DNA of 64,000 nt from Lepturacanthus savala (GCA_030544235.1 JARUPU010000099.1:982501-1046500), one strand, 5' to 3'; numbered from the stretch's first letter, positions 22,991 through 34,890 are shown. A program made the numbers and translations. Notes: generated by a model from the sequence alone, not told the origin.

Positions 22991-23125
22991 CAGAGCTGTT
23001 ACATATCATGAAATAACATGATAGTTGCATATCTCGAAATAACGTGATATTTGTGTATCATGAAATAACGTGATAATTTCACATCACGTTATAACGTGAT
23101 GATTTCACGTTATAACGTGATACTG
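22991..23125. repeat. 26-bp minisatellite of palindromes, short allele
   Basis: Three decayed units then two perfect 16-bp palindromes TCACGTTATAACGTGA. It is the mirror of 19,431-19,700. Confidence 0.95.
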
Positions 23126-23359
23126 AGCCAAATATATTTTAGGGGTTGGCAGCTCTGAGCTTCCGTAGTCAGGAGACTCAAGAAAATAAAAAAAACAACT
23201 TTAAAACAAAGACATATTATAGAATATATCAGGATTACATTAAGAAAAAAGGGTAAAAAAAAAGAGTAAAAACATAAATACACATTTAAACTACTCATAC
23301 TACTACTACTAATTATCAAATTTATCGGTTTCAGAATTAACGGAATCTTCTGGAAGGAC

Positions 23360-23395
23360 TGACGTCATCAACCAGGATAGACAGCGGCCATCTTG
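23360..23395 (+). promoter_or_regulatory. Right-arm promoter: CRE and YY1-like site
   Basis: CRE TGACGTCA at 23,360-23,367 and gcggccatcttg at 23,384-23,395 (reverse of the YY1-type word), about 75-110 bp upstream of the ATG at 23,468. No TATA box is present. The combination is typical of a housekeeping-style promoter. Confidence 0.55.
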
Positions 23396-23467
23396 TTCTC
23401 TTCCGTTGACTCTCAGCTCAGAGAACAAAGGACTTTGCTGCTGCTCCGCTGTTTATTGGAATATTTG

Positions 23468-26400
23468 ATGGATTTCGATGGAAATCAGATTTTTTGTGGA
23501 TTTAATCGTTTCCTTGGATCCCGGACACCTGTGACTCCTTTGGACCGCCTTCAACAGGTAAGATAGACTTTTCTGAGTAAATGACTGTTTTCTTTGCCTT
23601 GTCATCCCGTTAGCATTAGCCTGTTAGCTACTTCGCCTGAGTGCTTCTGCCATAGCTGCTGTTAGTTTTAGTATTTAAATGGTTTTATGTCCGTGTGGGA
23701 GTCTGTGTCCGAGACGAAAAGTTATATTTTTGTCAGGATTTGCTTTTTGGGTCGTTTTTTACCGTGTGATGTTGATGTGTGATGTTAGAATAAACGCTGT
23801 TGTTAGCCCTGTGTGTGTTTGCTCCTGTTACTTGACGTACGTGTGTGCGTGCTTTTCATAGAATGAGCGTTTTTTTAATAAGTAGTGTGTGATCTTAATG
23901 GAGCTAACGTTTTTCAGTTAAAGAGTTTAACTACATCAGCGTGGTAAAGTTGGTTTTATATTAGACATTCGCTTGTTTTTTTCTGTTTTAACTTAATAGT
24001 CATCAACACTGTACTAATTCCATCCAGGTTAGTATTATTTTGTAGACATTTCACAAGTCTCATTAACCCACCAACCTCAAAAGTATTATGAAATTAATTG
24101 CATTTCGATCTTAATAGTTGTATCTTAATCAAACCTTGAAATTCTATGATATGATACACTTTGAGTCATAAAGTCACATGACATGGAAACTACTGAGAAA
24201 ATATGTTAATATTTACTGTTTAAACAAAGTAATGAAAATATTTAATGTGTGAATAGAATAAAAAGAAGCCGTAACATCTTCAGTCACTCATGTGTCAAAT
24301 ATTGGAAAAACATGTATCCATTCAACAACTATTTCTGTTTTATTTTGAAATAGCTCTCCTGAATTTTAACCCTTTGACATCAGTCTACTTCTCATCTGTT
24401 CTTGAGGTTGATATTTATCTTTCACAAGCATTATTTTATAGACAATTATATGAAAACCTACCTAGAAGACAATACGTATTAATTAAACATTATTAACTCT
24501 CTGGAATTTTAAACTAAGAATACAATTCTACAATGCCTCCCAAAAATAGTATAAATTTAGCAAAAATAAAAATCAGATTTCACTCTTCATACTTCAAAAG
24601 AACCATCCAGTTCCGAATCATCCTCCAGTAATTGAATCCTGACTGTTGTCATTGCTGTTTCCTTCATCAGGTGCCCTGCCTGTCGGTCCCTGCTGCTCGG
24701 CAGGTGTCCCCCAGGTCAGACCTCCTCCGCCCCGTCCCTGGCTTCTGGCCTGGTACGTGACCCACTCTTTTTACTTGTACATGTGTTTATGACGGGTCGT
24801 TTCTTGTTACTCATCAGTAAATGGTTATCTGGGCTTCCAGACTTTGATCTCCTTGTATTTCTACAGGTTGGGGCTGTGGCAGGCATCACCATCCGGTGAC
24901 CTGGCCCAGTTCCCTCTACACCAGGCACACCAAGAAGGTCGTGGTTCCTCCCCCTTCAGCAGACAAGGTATGGCTTGTTCCCAGTTTCTAGAGACTAATT
25001 GATATCAGACTATCTTTGGAGGATTTGCACATCTTAAACATGCTTTTCTTTTGCAGTTTGTCCTCGTGGTCGGCGATTCCCATCTGCGTTCATTCGTGGA
25101 GGGAATTGTGGCCATGCCGGTGAGGGGGGGATCTCCTTCGGGCTCCTCTCCGTCCCTGGAGCCAAGGTCAGCGCCATAGAGGTCGAGGTACGAAATTTAT
25201 CTCTGCCTCGCACTCCCGAGGCAGTCGTTGTGTTTGCTCCCAGTAATAACCTGGACCGTGGAGTTTCTCTTTCAGATTCAGCTACGGACTTCCAGAGGCT
25301 GGTGACCACCGCCCGGGCTGCCTGCAGCAGTGTAAGTTACTTTGACTTATTATGACTAGATAATTCCATGATTGATTTCAGAACATGTTTGAAGTTGAGT
25401 ACATGTTACCCAACCATTGAAGGTGGAGACACAGATGATGATTCCTGGACATGGTGAGAGATTTCTACAAACAGTTTGAGATCTTGTCCTGTTTACTGAA
25501 CAAATCTTCTACAGGTGTGTCCTGGACTCTCCATCCCCCCCAGGCTGGCTGTTCTACTGGAGTGGAATGACGCCCTGTAGCACTGCTACCAGGAGGCAGC
25601 GGCATGAATGGCTACGTAGAGATATACATAGACTATTTCTGCCTATGTAATGTGTATTACAGGTGTCAGTTTAAGTCAGTTTCATCAGTCTAATCTAAGG
25701 TTTATGTTTTACAGGTGTCAGGTTCCTGCTGGCAGCACGTTCCTTCCCCCTGACCCAGAGGGACCTGTGGGCCAGGGAAGGTGTAAGTATAAAACCTCAT
25801 ATATAACACACCCTGACACACAGTTGATGTTCACCTGTTTCTGTTTGAAGATATAAATGTTGGTTTCATGCCAGATGCAGGTTGGCTGTTGAGTTGTTTT
25901 GTTTTGTGTGTCTTCTCTGACAGGTTCACCTCAGCCACAACGTGGGGATGCTGGTCCTCACTGACCTCCTGTTTGCTGCTGCTTCCAGGCAGCTGCAGGA
26001 GGCCATGGTCCCCCAAGAAGGTATTTACATCACTTCCTGTTGCTGCTTTTAATGTTTGACTCAATAACCAATGTAGTGTTTATGTTGCTGCTGCTATCAG
26101 ATTATTTATATGCACTAAATGTTTGTTCAAATGATTGTGGTCACGTCTTTGTTTTTAATTGTTGCCAATTGTTTTTAACTTCTTCTTCTTCCCGTTCAGT
26201 AATTTTTTTCCCACTGCTGCTTTTGACAAACTCAAGTACAAGTACTTTATTTAATGTCTTTAGTTCTTCTGGTGTATTTTATTCATTGTTCTAATATAAA
26301 TTATATCTTTGGTTCCACAGACGCCTCCTCCCCCGCCTGCTGCCCCACAGGTCCCACCAGGAGTGTCTGTGGAGGTCAAGGCCCCTGTGCCTCGTCCTTC

Positions 26401-27628
26401 TAGTCCTCCTGGAGGGACTAGTGTGACTCAGGCCAAGAAGCAGGTACGTTACACATTCACTGTTTGAACATTTGACACAATAACCACTGTGTTGTCTAAT
26501 TTATCTCACTGCTGCTATCTGTTAATGCACATCAACTTGTTTTATTCTAGAACAAGTTCTTGTTCTGTTCTTTTTTTTGTGATGTTTTTAAGCGTTTTCT
26601 TTTTTGTCTAACTACAACACCTACACGCTTCATTTGCATCATATTCCATTCGTCTATCTTAATTTTTCTAATGTCTTTGGTTCCATAGACCTCTCCCCCT
26701 CCACCTGCAGCCACACCGGTCTCATCAGGAGTGTCGGTGGAGGTCAAGGCCCCTGTGGCTCAGGCCAAGAAGGTACATTACGCATCATTATTGGTTGTTA
26801 AACATTTTCCAGAATAACCACTCTATTGTTTATTTTAACTTTCTGCTGCTATCAGTTTGTCTGGTGTCTCTTATGCATTATAACATGGTTAGGGAAATGT
26901 ACTGCTTTACAAAGTCTGCAACAGTGTAAGTTTTCCTTCTAGAGATAGAAAAAAATATGCATGTCTTTATTTCAGCATTCTGATGTCCAGCGGGTGAACA
27001 TCGTGAGGGCTTCCCACTCCCAGGCGTCTAAGGTATGAAACTTTTTCTTGTATCTGTCAATGCACCTGCATGGCTTGGACTTTTCTTGCGTACCACAACG
27101 ACAAGACAGGGTTTCTCTTTATAGAGTTCTTTCTTAGGGAGATTCACTTTGTTGGTGTGAAACAGCAGCTTATTGTGGATGGTACTTTTACACACAACTA
27201 CTTGACCCTTGAGCAGATGCCAAAACATGTCTTCACGGATGATCATTATGTTACCATGAACTCCATGGATCTCATGGTTGGACAAGGTTCCAGAAAACGG
27301 TCTGCAAAGTCAAGTATCGCTGCCCCTTGCCTCTCAACTTCAGTGCTTGGCTCTTGATGTCCGCCACGCAGTTCTTTTGGTCGCACCTGAAGGCTTTGCA
27401 GTCTCTCCAGCAGCTGCAACAGAACCAAGTGCGTTTCTTCTTGATGGTGACTCCCTTGAACTGGAAGATGATCAGATTATCATTCCAGATAGTGCACTGG
27501 ACCAAAGCTGTGTTCACGAGGATTTCCAATGTGCAGTTTTGCTTGAAGGGGGCACCCCTGAACTGGATGCTGATATGTTTATCACTCCAGATGCTGCACC
27601 GGATCACAGCTCTGCAATGAAGTCCTAA
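23468..27628 (+). pseudogene. SGNH-like plus cysteine-peptidase-like gene, right arm
   Basis: Exons with GT-AG borders: 23,468-23,557 (MDFDGNQIFCGFNRF); 24,671-24,752; 24,867-24,967; 25,057-25,331 (SGNH block I VVGDSHLRSF, later VVVFAPSNNL); 25,515-about 25,616; 25,715-25,782 (LAARSFPLTQRDLW); 25,924-26,020 (joined reading REGVHLSHNVG, block V with His); Pro-rich 26,321-26,443 and 26,689-26,772; 26,976-27,032; and a last exon from about 27,040 to 27,628. That exon has QCTCMAWTFLAYHN, resembling a papain-like catalytic Cys, and LTLEQMPKHVFTDD. The block-I exon carries 2 extra bases after AMP, and exon five has TAG and TGA, so the full protein cannot be read. The family occurs in many fish genomes; substrates are not known to me. 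The peptidase assignment is weaker than the SGNH one. Confidence 0.65.
27278..27628 (+). CDS. Acidic tail with two imperfect 31-residue repeats
   Basis: This is the end of the last exon region of the gene above, shown separately because its frame is open for 116 codons. After LASQLQCLALDVRHAVLL and PEGFAVS the sequence turns acidic and repeats itself: FLLDGDSLELEDDQIIIPDS, then VLLEGGTPELDADMFITPDA, both followed by a DQS/DHS block. The usual Asp-Ser-His block expected further along a cysteine-peptidase domain is absent. The left arm does not have it. It may be a replaced C-terminus. Confidence 0.4.
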   Translation: MDKVPENGLQSQVSLPLASQLQCLALDVRHAVLLVAPEGFAVSPAAATEPSAFLLDGDSLELEDDQIIIPDSALDQSCVHEDFQCAVLLEGGTPELDADMFITPDAAPDHSSAMKS

Positions 27629-27629
27629 A

Positions 27630-28985
27630 TCCAAAAGCAGTACAGCACCAACATTTCTTTTCAGCAATGGCAGAAATTTTAAATCTGTACATGGTACAGC
27701 ACTGATCTTGGTTTCTGGGAGCAGCAGAAGGGGTATCTCCACTCTCGAGATCAGCACGATGACCACTTTTAGAAACTTCACTTGCAGCGTTGCAGACAGT
27801 ACCAACAGGCGCGTCTGTGGTCTCAATGTTGGCTGCTTCTCTTTTTCTCTGGATGCGTCTTTAAAGCATCGTCTTTCTTGCTGTTCCAGGTCTTTCTACT
27901 TTTGTCTTGTGGTACAGATAGAAACAGAGCACAGTTACACTATCTGTATCCCTCTCTCCACCACCCCACCCATTTGTTTGTCCTGTGCTACATGTCTGCC
28001 TGCATTTGCCAAATACTGCAGCTACATATTGATGCGTTTTATATAGTTTTGGTTGTCCCCTTGAGACTTTGAACGTCGTCCAGTCACTGTGCAGTTTGGT
28101 GTTAAGTGCTTAGTTCAATGTTCAGTTAAGTAGTTAAGCCAACAGTTAGAAGAACTTGACAGTGATCTAACAAGTGTAATGTTAATATAATTGCTAATTG
28201 ACTAATCTGATTTACAACTGCTATTATTAACTTAGCAGCTAAAAGTAACACTGGATGATCATGTTTAATTTGGCCAATACAACAAATGCAACTTTGTTAT
28301 GTTAAATGTTTGTCCCCTGTGTCTGTGTGGGTGTTTGTACACAGTGTTGTGTGCTAACACAGGGTATGTGTGAAGTGTCTCATGCAGTAGTCATGTGATC
28401 CTGCATGTTACACCTACTGCTGCTGGCTAGCCTTCTTAACAGAGGGTGAAAGCCAGTATATAGCCTCTCCACTACCAAGACTCCGACAGACTCCACGCAC
28501 GGAAACTGGGTACCTCACGGTCCCAGGCTGAACTGTATGGGGATCTCGGAGCAGCAGTGGGCCCCAGAGACGCGGCATCCAGGACCACCACTGTGTGGAC
28601 AAGTCCTGGTGCCTGTCAACCACTGTCCCAGCTATGGGTAAATAGCCCCACAACCTGGTAACATGTGATGTTGGCTGAGGTTGGAAGTTCCACGCATACA
28701 GAAACAAGGTGAATAAAATATTTGATCATTTTACTGATGATTCTTAACTAAATGATGATGATAGTTTTAACCTGATGTTGGTTTGTTTTCTTTCTCCCAC
28801 AGACTGACTCTCTAATCCCTGTGAGATGACTGCTCCATATAACTTGTCTGCTTGAAGAAGGATTAAAGTACAACTTACAAGTCACGCCCACATCAGCCTC
28901 TACAGGAATCTCATCCTGTCAAAAGTAAGACTCATTTCAGATTGTCTATCACCAAATACTGTCATACCTGCAAACATTAACACTA
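27630..28985. other. Arm DNA without a recognised gene
   Basis: Open stretches at 27,708-28,072 and 28,414-28,707 have no recognised domain. From about 27,840 it matches the left arm again (12,660-13,800). Confidence 0.5.
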
Positions 28986-28989
28986 AATG

Positions 28990-29860
28990 TTTTATTTTTT
29001 TGTATTTAAGAGCTGCTGACAGGTTCATGGTGTGCCAAATCCAGCTGATGACCACGTTGACTTACTGTGGAGAAACATGGAGCAGGAGTAGAGAACAAGT
29101 AAGACTTATTAGTCATTTTATAATTTGCTTGGTTGTGTTTTTCCAGTTAATGCATCTACACTGTAATATCACTAAAGAATGTTAATGGTCATTGATAGTA
29201 ACTGGTCTCCTCACTTTACCACCTTCTACAGGGGCTCCACTGACAGCATCCTGACCTACAACATCACTTCCTGGTTCAGGAGCTGCAGTTTCCATGGACA
29301 ACAAAGACAGCCAATCAGGACTGATGAAGACTGCCTACAGAACTGTTGCTGCTCCTGTCTCATCCTGATGGAGCTCTACCAACAGCAATGCATTCACACA
29401 GCTACCTCCACCATCAAAGACCCACTCCACCCTTCACTATGATCAACAGGTTTTACAAGCTGTAGGGCTTCAAGTGGACTGAATCCCCCCACACACACAC
29501 TCACTGATACCCTGAACCCCCCAAACACACACCACCCCCCCAGCTGGACAACAACCAAGGACAAGGTTTGAACTGATTTAAGGACATGTCTGAACTACTT
29601 TAAACAGCACTGGATTGGAGACATTGAAGCACCTTTTACTGAACCTCTGAAATGATTTGGTTATTAATGCTGTGAAATACTGTTTTTAAATATGTGATTG
29701 AAAATATATTTTATATAGATAGATTTTTTTAGTAATCATTTAATCACCATTTTCTTTTAATGTAATGTCAATGATGAGAAGCAATTTAATTTCAGACTGA
29801 ATGTAAATGTAGAGTGAAATGACAATAAAGTTAACTTTGAATCTAGAATCTAACGTCTAA
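28990..29860 (+). mobile_element. LINE 3' end remnant (right)
   Basis: Plus-strand partner of 11,800-12,660. It holds a decayed LINE C-terminal reading (FYRGSTDSILTYNITSWF ... TATSTIKDPLHPS) with a stop at about 29,440, then a 3' UTR ending gacaataaagttaactttga. Frame breaks and missing reverse-transcriptase core show it is dead. Confidence 0.6.
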
Positions 29861-29869
29861 AGATTTTAA

Positions 29870-30955
29870 TTAAATACATAGATGTACTGTGAAGGTTTTA
29901 GGGTAAGTATGTTTTATGTACATTCATTATATCTAGATATTTTATGTAACTGACATGAATACAATAAATTAAATAATTTAAATAAAATAATGGATTAAGG
30001 AGGTATAGAGCTACATATCAAAGACATCACATCATAAGAATACCCTCCTCAATGCTGATGTTAGAAAATATCCTTACATGGAGGATAAAATTCAGAGTTT
30101 TTGACTTGGAAGCAGTTGGTCTGTGTCAGTGATGTCATCATCACCATGGAAACACCACAGCTTGGTGGCTGAGCTGATTTCTGTCAGGGCTGATTGGTCA
30201 ATACTTTTTATCAATAACTTTGGATCTAAAGTCCCCACACCCACCAAACTTGGTGAGAATGACAAAGAGGACCCCAGCATCCCATCCATGGTATCACAAC
30301 CTTTGTATTAAACTGCAGCAAGGACCCCCGACAGCCCCAGAGCTCAGACCCAACTCTCACAATTTCTGCAGGAATTGTCTAGTTGTCTTTATTATTGATA
30401 TTTTTCAGAATAACTGTCTGCTGCTGAGCTGCACAAGCATCAATTTCAAATAGGTTAGTAGTGTCATGGAAAAAGGGGAATACCACTCGCAGCAATTTGA
30501 GGAAAAGAGCTGTGAAAAGAGTAAACCAGTTCTTTAACTCTGTGACAACCTTGAGTTTGACAATGATGAAACTTCACAATCACTGATTCACCAACGCATT
30601 TTGAGAATTTTGAGACAGACATTGGAGGTGGAGGATGAAGTAGTAACAGTGTAATTTTGTGATTCATTTATATTTCCATTGTGTGCAATGGTAATGACAA
30701 ATAAAGAAACTTATTTCATGATAGGGGTAAATAGAAAATCAATCTCATTTCTTGTGGATACAGGAGCTTGACTTTCATTGGTGCATTAAGTTTCATAGCT
30801 TCGATTTGAAATGAGCAGCCTTCAGCATAGATTCTCATCCTTCAGGTCCTTGGTCACAGAACGGTTGTAGATCCCTGCTTTGTATTGAGTAAAAGAGTAT
30901 CTGTGTGTCTCGCTCTCTCTCGCTCTCTCAGGATCCCCATATTGAGAGGCCCAGG
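29870..30955. other. No gene recognised
   Basis: Mirrors 10,700-11,800. It contains a 67-codon open stretch at 30,464-30,667 shared with the left arm in part, and a protease-start scrap at 30,730-30,780. Neither is called a gene. Confidence 0.5.
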
Positions 30956-31000
30956 ATTAAGTTGTAATAAAAAGTATGAACCTAATAAAGTGGCCGGTGA

Positions 31001-31059
<59 letters not shown>

Positions 31060-31298
31060 CCCATAACCTCATCATGAGTTTGAGATGGTAGTTTACATTG
31101 GCACTTGGCTTCATGGACAAACATTGTTGTCGGAACGTTAATCTGAGTAAGAATTCTGGAACATTGAAGAAGTTGGTTAAGAGCTCGGCAGGACCTTGAC
31201 ACAAATAGGTGTGTTTTCTCTCTGGTACTTGGCTTCATGCACAAACTGTGGGGGAACTCCACTGTCCCTCTTAAAGAAGTTCTAAAGATCATGCGTCA

Positions 31299-31371
31299 CG
31301 CCCAATGTGGGGCTCGAACCCACGACCCTGAGATTAAGAGTCTCATGCTCTACCGACTGAGCTAACCGGGT
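31299..31371 (-). tRNA. tRNA-Lys(CTT)-like, right arm copy 1
   Basis: Reverse complement of the left-arm tRNA with intact A and B boxes and anticodon CTT. The first nucleotide is A rather than G (plus strand accgggtt), which weakens the first acceptor pair. Confidence 0.8.
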
Positions 31372-31614
31372 TGCTTTTAGTGGCTAAAAGACCTTTTTTT
31401 TTGAGAAATCATGAGTTTGAGATGGTCGTTTACATTGGCACTTGGCTTCATGGACAAACATTGTTGTCGGAACGTTAATCTCAGTAAGAATTCTGGAACA
31501 TTGAAGACGTTGGTTAAGAGTTTGGCAGTACCTTGACACAAAGAGGTGTATTTTTCTCTCTGGTACTTGGCTCCATGCACAAACTGTGGTGGAAGTTCTA
31601 AAGATCATGTGTCA

Positions 31615-31687
31615 CGCCCAATGTGGGGCTCGAACCCACGACCCTGAGATTAAGAGTCTCATGCTCTACCGACTGAGCTAACCGGGC
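31615..31687 (-). tRNA. tRNA-Lys(CTT), right arm copy 2
   Basis: A full 73-nt match to left-arm copy 1 in reverse complement, with matching flanks. Acceptor, D, anticodon (CTT) and T arms all pair. Confidence 0.9.
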
Positions 31688-31744
31688 TGTTTTCATTGGT
31701 TATATGACTTAATTTTTCGAGAAATCATGAGTTTGAGATGGTCG

Positions 31745-31940
31745 TTTACATTGACCTCAATATGGACACATGTCCATATTGACATGGTGATGCCACCATG
31801 TCAATATGGACCAAACTCTGAGGAATGCTTCCAGCACCTTGTTGAATCTATGCCACGAAGAATTGAGGCAGTTCTGAAGGGAAAAGGGGGTCCAACCCGA
31901 TACTAGCATGGTGTACTTAATAAAGTGGCCGGTGAGTGTA
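31745..31940 (+). mobile_element. Tc1/mariner transposon end (right)
   Basis: Mirror of 9,363-9,560. It runs through cgaagaattgaggcagttct to the end aataaagtggccggtgagtg. A fold-back of the word tccatattgacatggtg lies at the inner side, and an additional tcaatatggac/gtccatattga pair lies next to it. Confidence 0.7.
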
Positions 31941-31971
31941 CATCTTTATGAGTTGCTTTCAATCAAAAATT

Positions 31972-32581
31972 TAAATGAAAGTGCAAATGAGAGTTGCGTC
32001 CTCAGGAAAACCCATGAATAAACTACTAGAGCTAGCTCAGCATCATTGGGATAATACAGAACAAATACATTATAAAATGCAAGAAATGCTAATGTATGTT
32101 CAAGTTTCTCACTATACAGGCGGAGCTACGAGAGGTTGCAGTGGCAGGGGAACCAACAACAGAGGAAGGAGGGACAGAAAAACATGACAATCAATCAAAT
32201 CAGAATGTGATCCTTCTTCTTTTGTGGTGAGCCAGATCACTGGGTAGGGGACTGTCCACATAGAGCACAACAAAACAAATATACCCTGCCTACGGCAGCA
32301 TTAGGGAGAACTCAGGAGGAATACCATAGAGCTGTCAGGACAGTGACCAAATTAGAGAATCAACCTCATTTCTTGTGGATACAGGAGCTTCACTTTTGAC
32401 TTTAAAACCAACAAAATCCATAAAATTGAAAAAATCCAAAGAAACAGGAAGAGTTGTGGGGGTTGGAGGGATTCCTATGAGTCTACCAGTATCCTGCTCG
32501 GCCTCATTTACAGCTTTTCACCTTGTTTCAACACGCACTAGCTTTGTCTCTATCTTTCACATACATAACACAATGATTTGA
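31972..32581 (+). pseudogene. Retroviral gag nucleocapsid/protease fragment (right)
   Basis: Plus-strand partner of 8,722-9,350. It has the Arg/Gly-rich Gag end at 31,975-32,187, a zinc-knuckle remnant at about 32,215-32,265 (FCGEPDHWVGDCPH, lacking the first Cys), and the protease start DTGAS at about 32,375. Stops separate the parts. It may derive from the same retroviral lineage as the ERV at 36.4-43.2 kb, which lacks exactly these genes, but I cannot test this. Confidence 0.65.
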
Positions 32582-32589
32582 ATGAGGAC

Positions 32590-34290
32590 TATTTACTACT
32601 TCTTTTCATGGGATTTAATAAAAATCATCCTTTATGTTCTACTGATTTGTAAGTGATTGTTTGTAGATTTGTTCGATTGGGTAGTTTTTACTCATATGGA
32701 GGTTAGCTTATCTGGATTGCTCATCTCCGGCATACCAATTCTGTTTGTAATTTCCTTGTTGATGGCATTTACCATGGTAACATTTTGATTTGACTTTTGT
32801 ATGGGGGCTGTTTTAGTCATCTAGATTTTAGTAATCGTAAAGCAGCCAAATACAACTTGAAGAGTTGACAATTTTCTTTGTATTAGTACCGCTACACTGA
32901 AAGCTGCCAAACTGTTTGAAAGTCAAAAGGACAAACCAGAGACAGATAACTTAAAATGTTCCTCTACTATAGTCTCCACACTCTTCAGCCTGTTTTGGGT
33001 TTTTGTAACTTGGCAAAATGGTCCATTTCAGGGGAGTCAAACTCAGTTTCATCCTGGGCCACATCAGTGTTCTGGTTTCCCTCAAAGGGCCAATTGTAAA
33101 CATCATATACACCACTGGTCAAAAGTCTTAGAACATATATAGTGGAAAGATGATTTGCAGAGCATGTGGATGTATACCATGTAGATCTGAATATTTATTG
33201 AACATTGAGTATTATTCTACTATGGACCGATACTGTTGGACTGATATTAATAAGTTAGCGCATTATATTTTCTGTGATGGATATTTTCTGTGATTAATTC
33301 AACCTATGTATATATTCTTTTTTTTGTGGGGTGTGCTGGCTTTAGTCATGCTCCTAATCTGAGACCAGTCTGGTAAGGTTAAACCTGACCAGCACAACTC
33401 TCAGGATCCTAGAAGCACTTAAGCTTCTCCACCACGGCAAGGTCACAGCACAGGGAGAAGTTTTAGTGTATGTATCTGTGTGTATATATATATATATATG
33501 AACCCATAACCTCATCATGATTTACATGATGAGGTCAAGGGTTGTTTGTTTAAATCCTATTTGATTTGTCCAATTAATTCACATATGATGTGCCACGAAA
33601 GTAGCACTTTGTGGAAAAACCGCTGACTTTGAAAATATGAGAAAGAGACAGGAAAGTCTAATACCTGACATCAGCACAGGAAGAGAGAAGTTCCAACATC
33701 ACTTAAGCAACTCTCTAGTCTTTAGTTTTTCTCATTCCATATTTTTTTTAAGTCATATATACCTCTATGACAAAGTGTTATTTTCTTGATTTACAAATTT
33801 ACATACAGGCAGGATTTAAAGATGGAGTTGTTCTTTGCCATTGACCACCATACATCATTCTATGATGTATGGTGGTCATATGACAGGGCCCATAGGGTAA
33901 CCAGAAGGATTCAGCAATCTATAGGGTTAAAAGTGGGTTAGGGGTGAGTGTTTAGGATTTAAGGGTTCATAGTTTGGGCTTTCTTCTTTTTTAGCATCTT
34001 CAGCCCCAGACAATTCGTTGCTTCCGGTTTCAGATCTTGCATTCTGGACTTTTGTCCTCACACTCCAGGAGCTTCCAGATGTTCAGGGTCTGCATCTCGC
34101 TGTGTTTCCAGCTCTTCTTCTTCTCTCCAGATAGTGCCTTCCTTTATTAATGTGTATTGCAGCTGGTAATTCTTGGTCCATTAGGATGTTCTTGTCCTTT
34201 TCCACTTGGAGCTTGGTCATTAACTGCTCCTCAATTCATCCTTACTCAATTTATGATCAATTGAAGCCTCTGAAATTCCTTGTCCTTTGC
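32590..34290. other. Outer arm DNA, no intact gene
   Basis: Mirrors 6,900-8,720. It holds a short AT tract (33,482-33,499) and the 17-bp inverted repeat at 33,842-33,878. Nothing else coding is seen. Confidence 0.6.
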
Positions 34291-34420
34291 TCAATTTAAG
34301 CAATCTTTAACTCTTCATGTAAAAGTTAAAGTTACTAGATTTCTTTGTTCTAGAAGGCATGTTCCTCTTTTTAAGGAGGTCAGCCATGAATTCATCCTGG
34401 CTCAATTCATGAGCAATCTT

Positions 34421-34675
34421 TCACTCTTCATGTGAAAGTTGAAGCTTCTGAACTTCTTTCTTCTGGAAGGTATTTGTGTTGCTTTCTTTCTGGAGGTCAG
34501 CTGTGAATTCATCCTCATGTTTTTGTTGTTCCAAGTTGTTGCCTCTTATCCTGACTCGATTTGTGTCACGTTTAACTCCTATGAATCTTCGAGCTTCTTG
34601 AAGTTTGTCCAATCTCCTGGTTCTCTGGTTGTTCCTGATGAACTTTTGGGATTGGGGATCCATGTCAATTTCCAT
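34421..34675 (-). CDS. Short basic/coiled protein MEIDMDPQSQKF..., right arm
   Basis: 84 codons from ATG. The first 51 residues match the left-arm start at 5,956. It then jumps by deletion directly to a coiled-repeat unit (EDEFTADLQK ... KKEVQKLQLSHEE) and stops at the TGA present at the end of each unit. The TATA box (34,772-34,780) and CRE-like repeats (34,800-34,890) lie upstream. It is the only version in the window in which the basic start and a coiled unit share one frame. Function unknown. Confidence 0.45.
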   Translation of the reverse strand: MEIDMDPQSQKFIRNNQRTRRLDKLQEARRFIGVKRDTNRVRIRGNNLEQQKHEDEFTADLQKESNTNTFQKKEVQKLQLSHEE

Positions 34676-34771
34676 TATCCACTGTGTTTATAGATCATGG
34701 TAATGGTGCAGTGGTGATTTTAAAGTGGAACTTGTCTTCAAAATCCCTCGTCTGTGTGTGTCCGTGGGGTC

Positions 34772-34890
34772 CTTATATAGACTCAGATGCAGGGGGAATG
34801 TGAAACATCAAAGACTGCTGTGATTTTTTCTGTGACATCACACGTCATGGCCTAGGCTGACTAGGTGATGTCATGTGTGATGTCACAGGC
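34772..34890 (-). promoter_or_regulatory. CRE-like repeats plus TATA box, right arm
   Basis: Reverse-complement copy of the 5,740-5,860 cassette: TATA at 34,772-34,780, then tgacatcacacgtcatgg and tgatgtcatgtgtgatgtca words further upstream on the minus strand. Confidence 0.6.

Noticed and set aside
23468..27628. An intact functional SGNH-like gene
   Set aside because: A 2-nt frameshift in the block-I exon and stop codons in the next exon prevent a full reading with the exons I can see.
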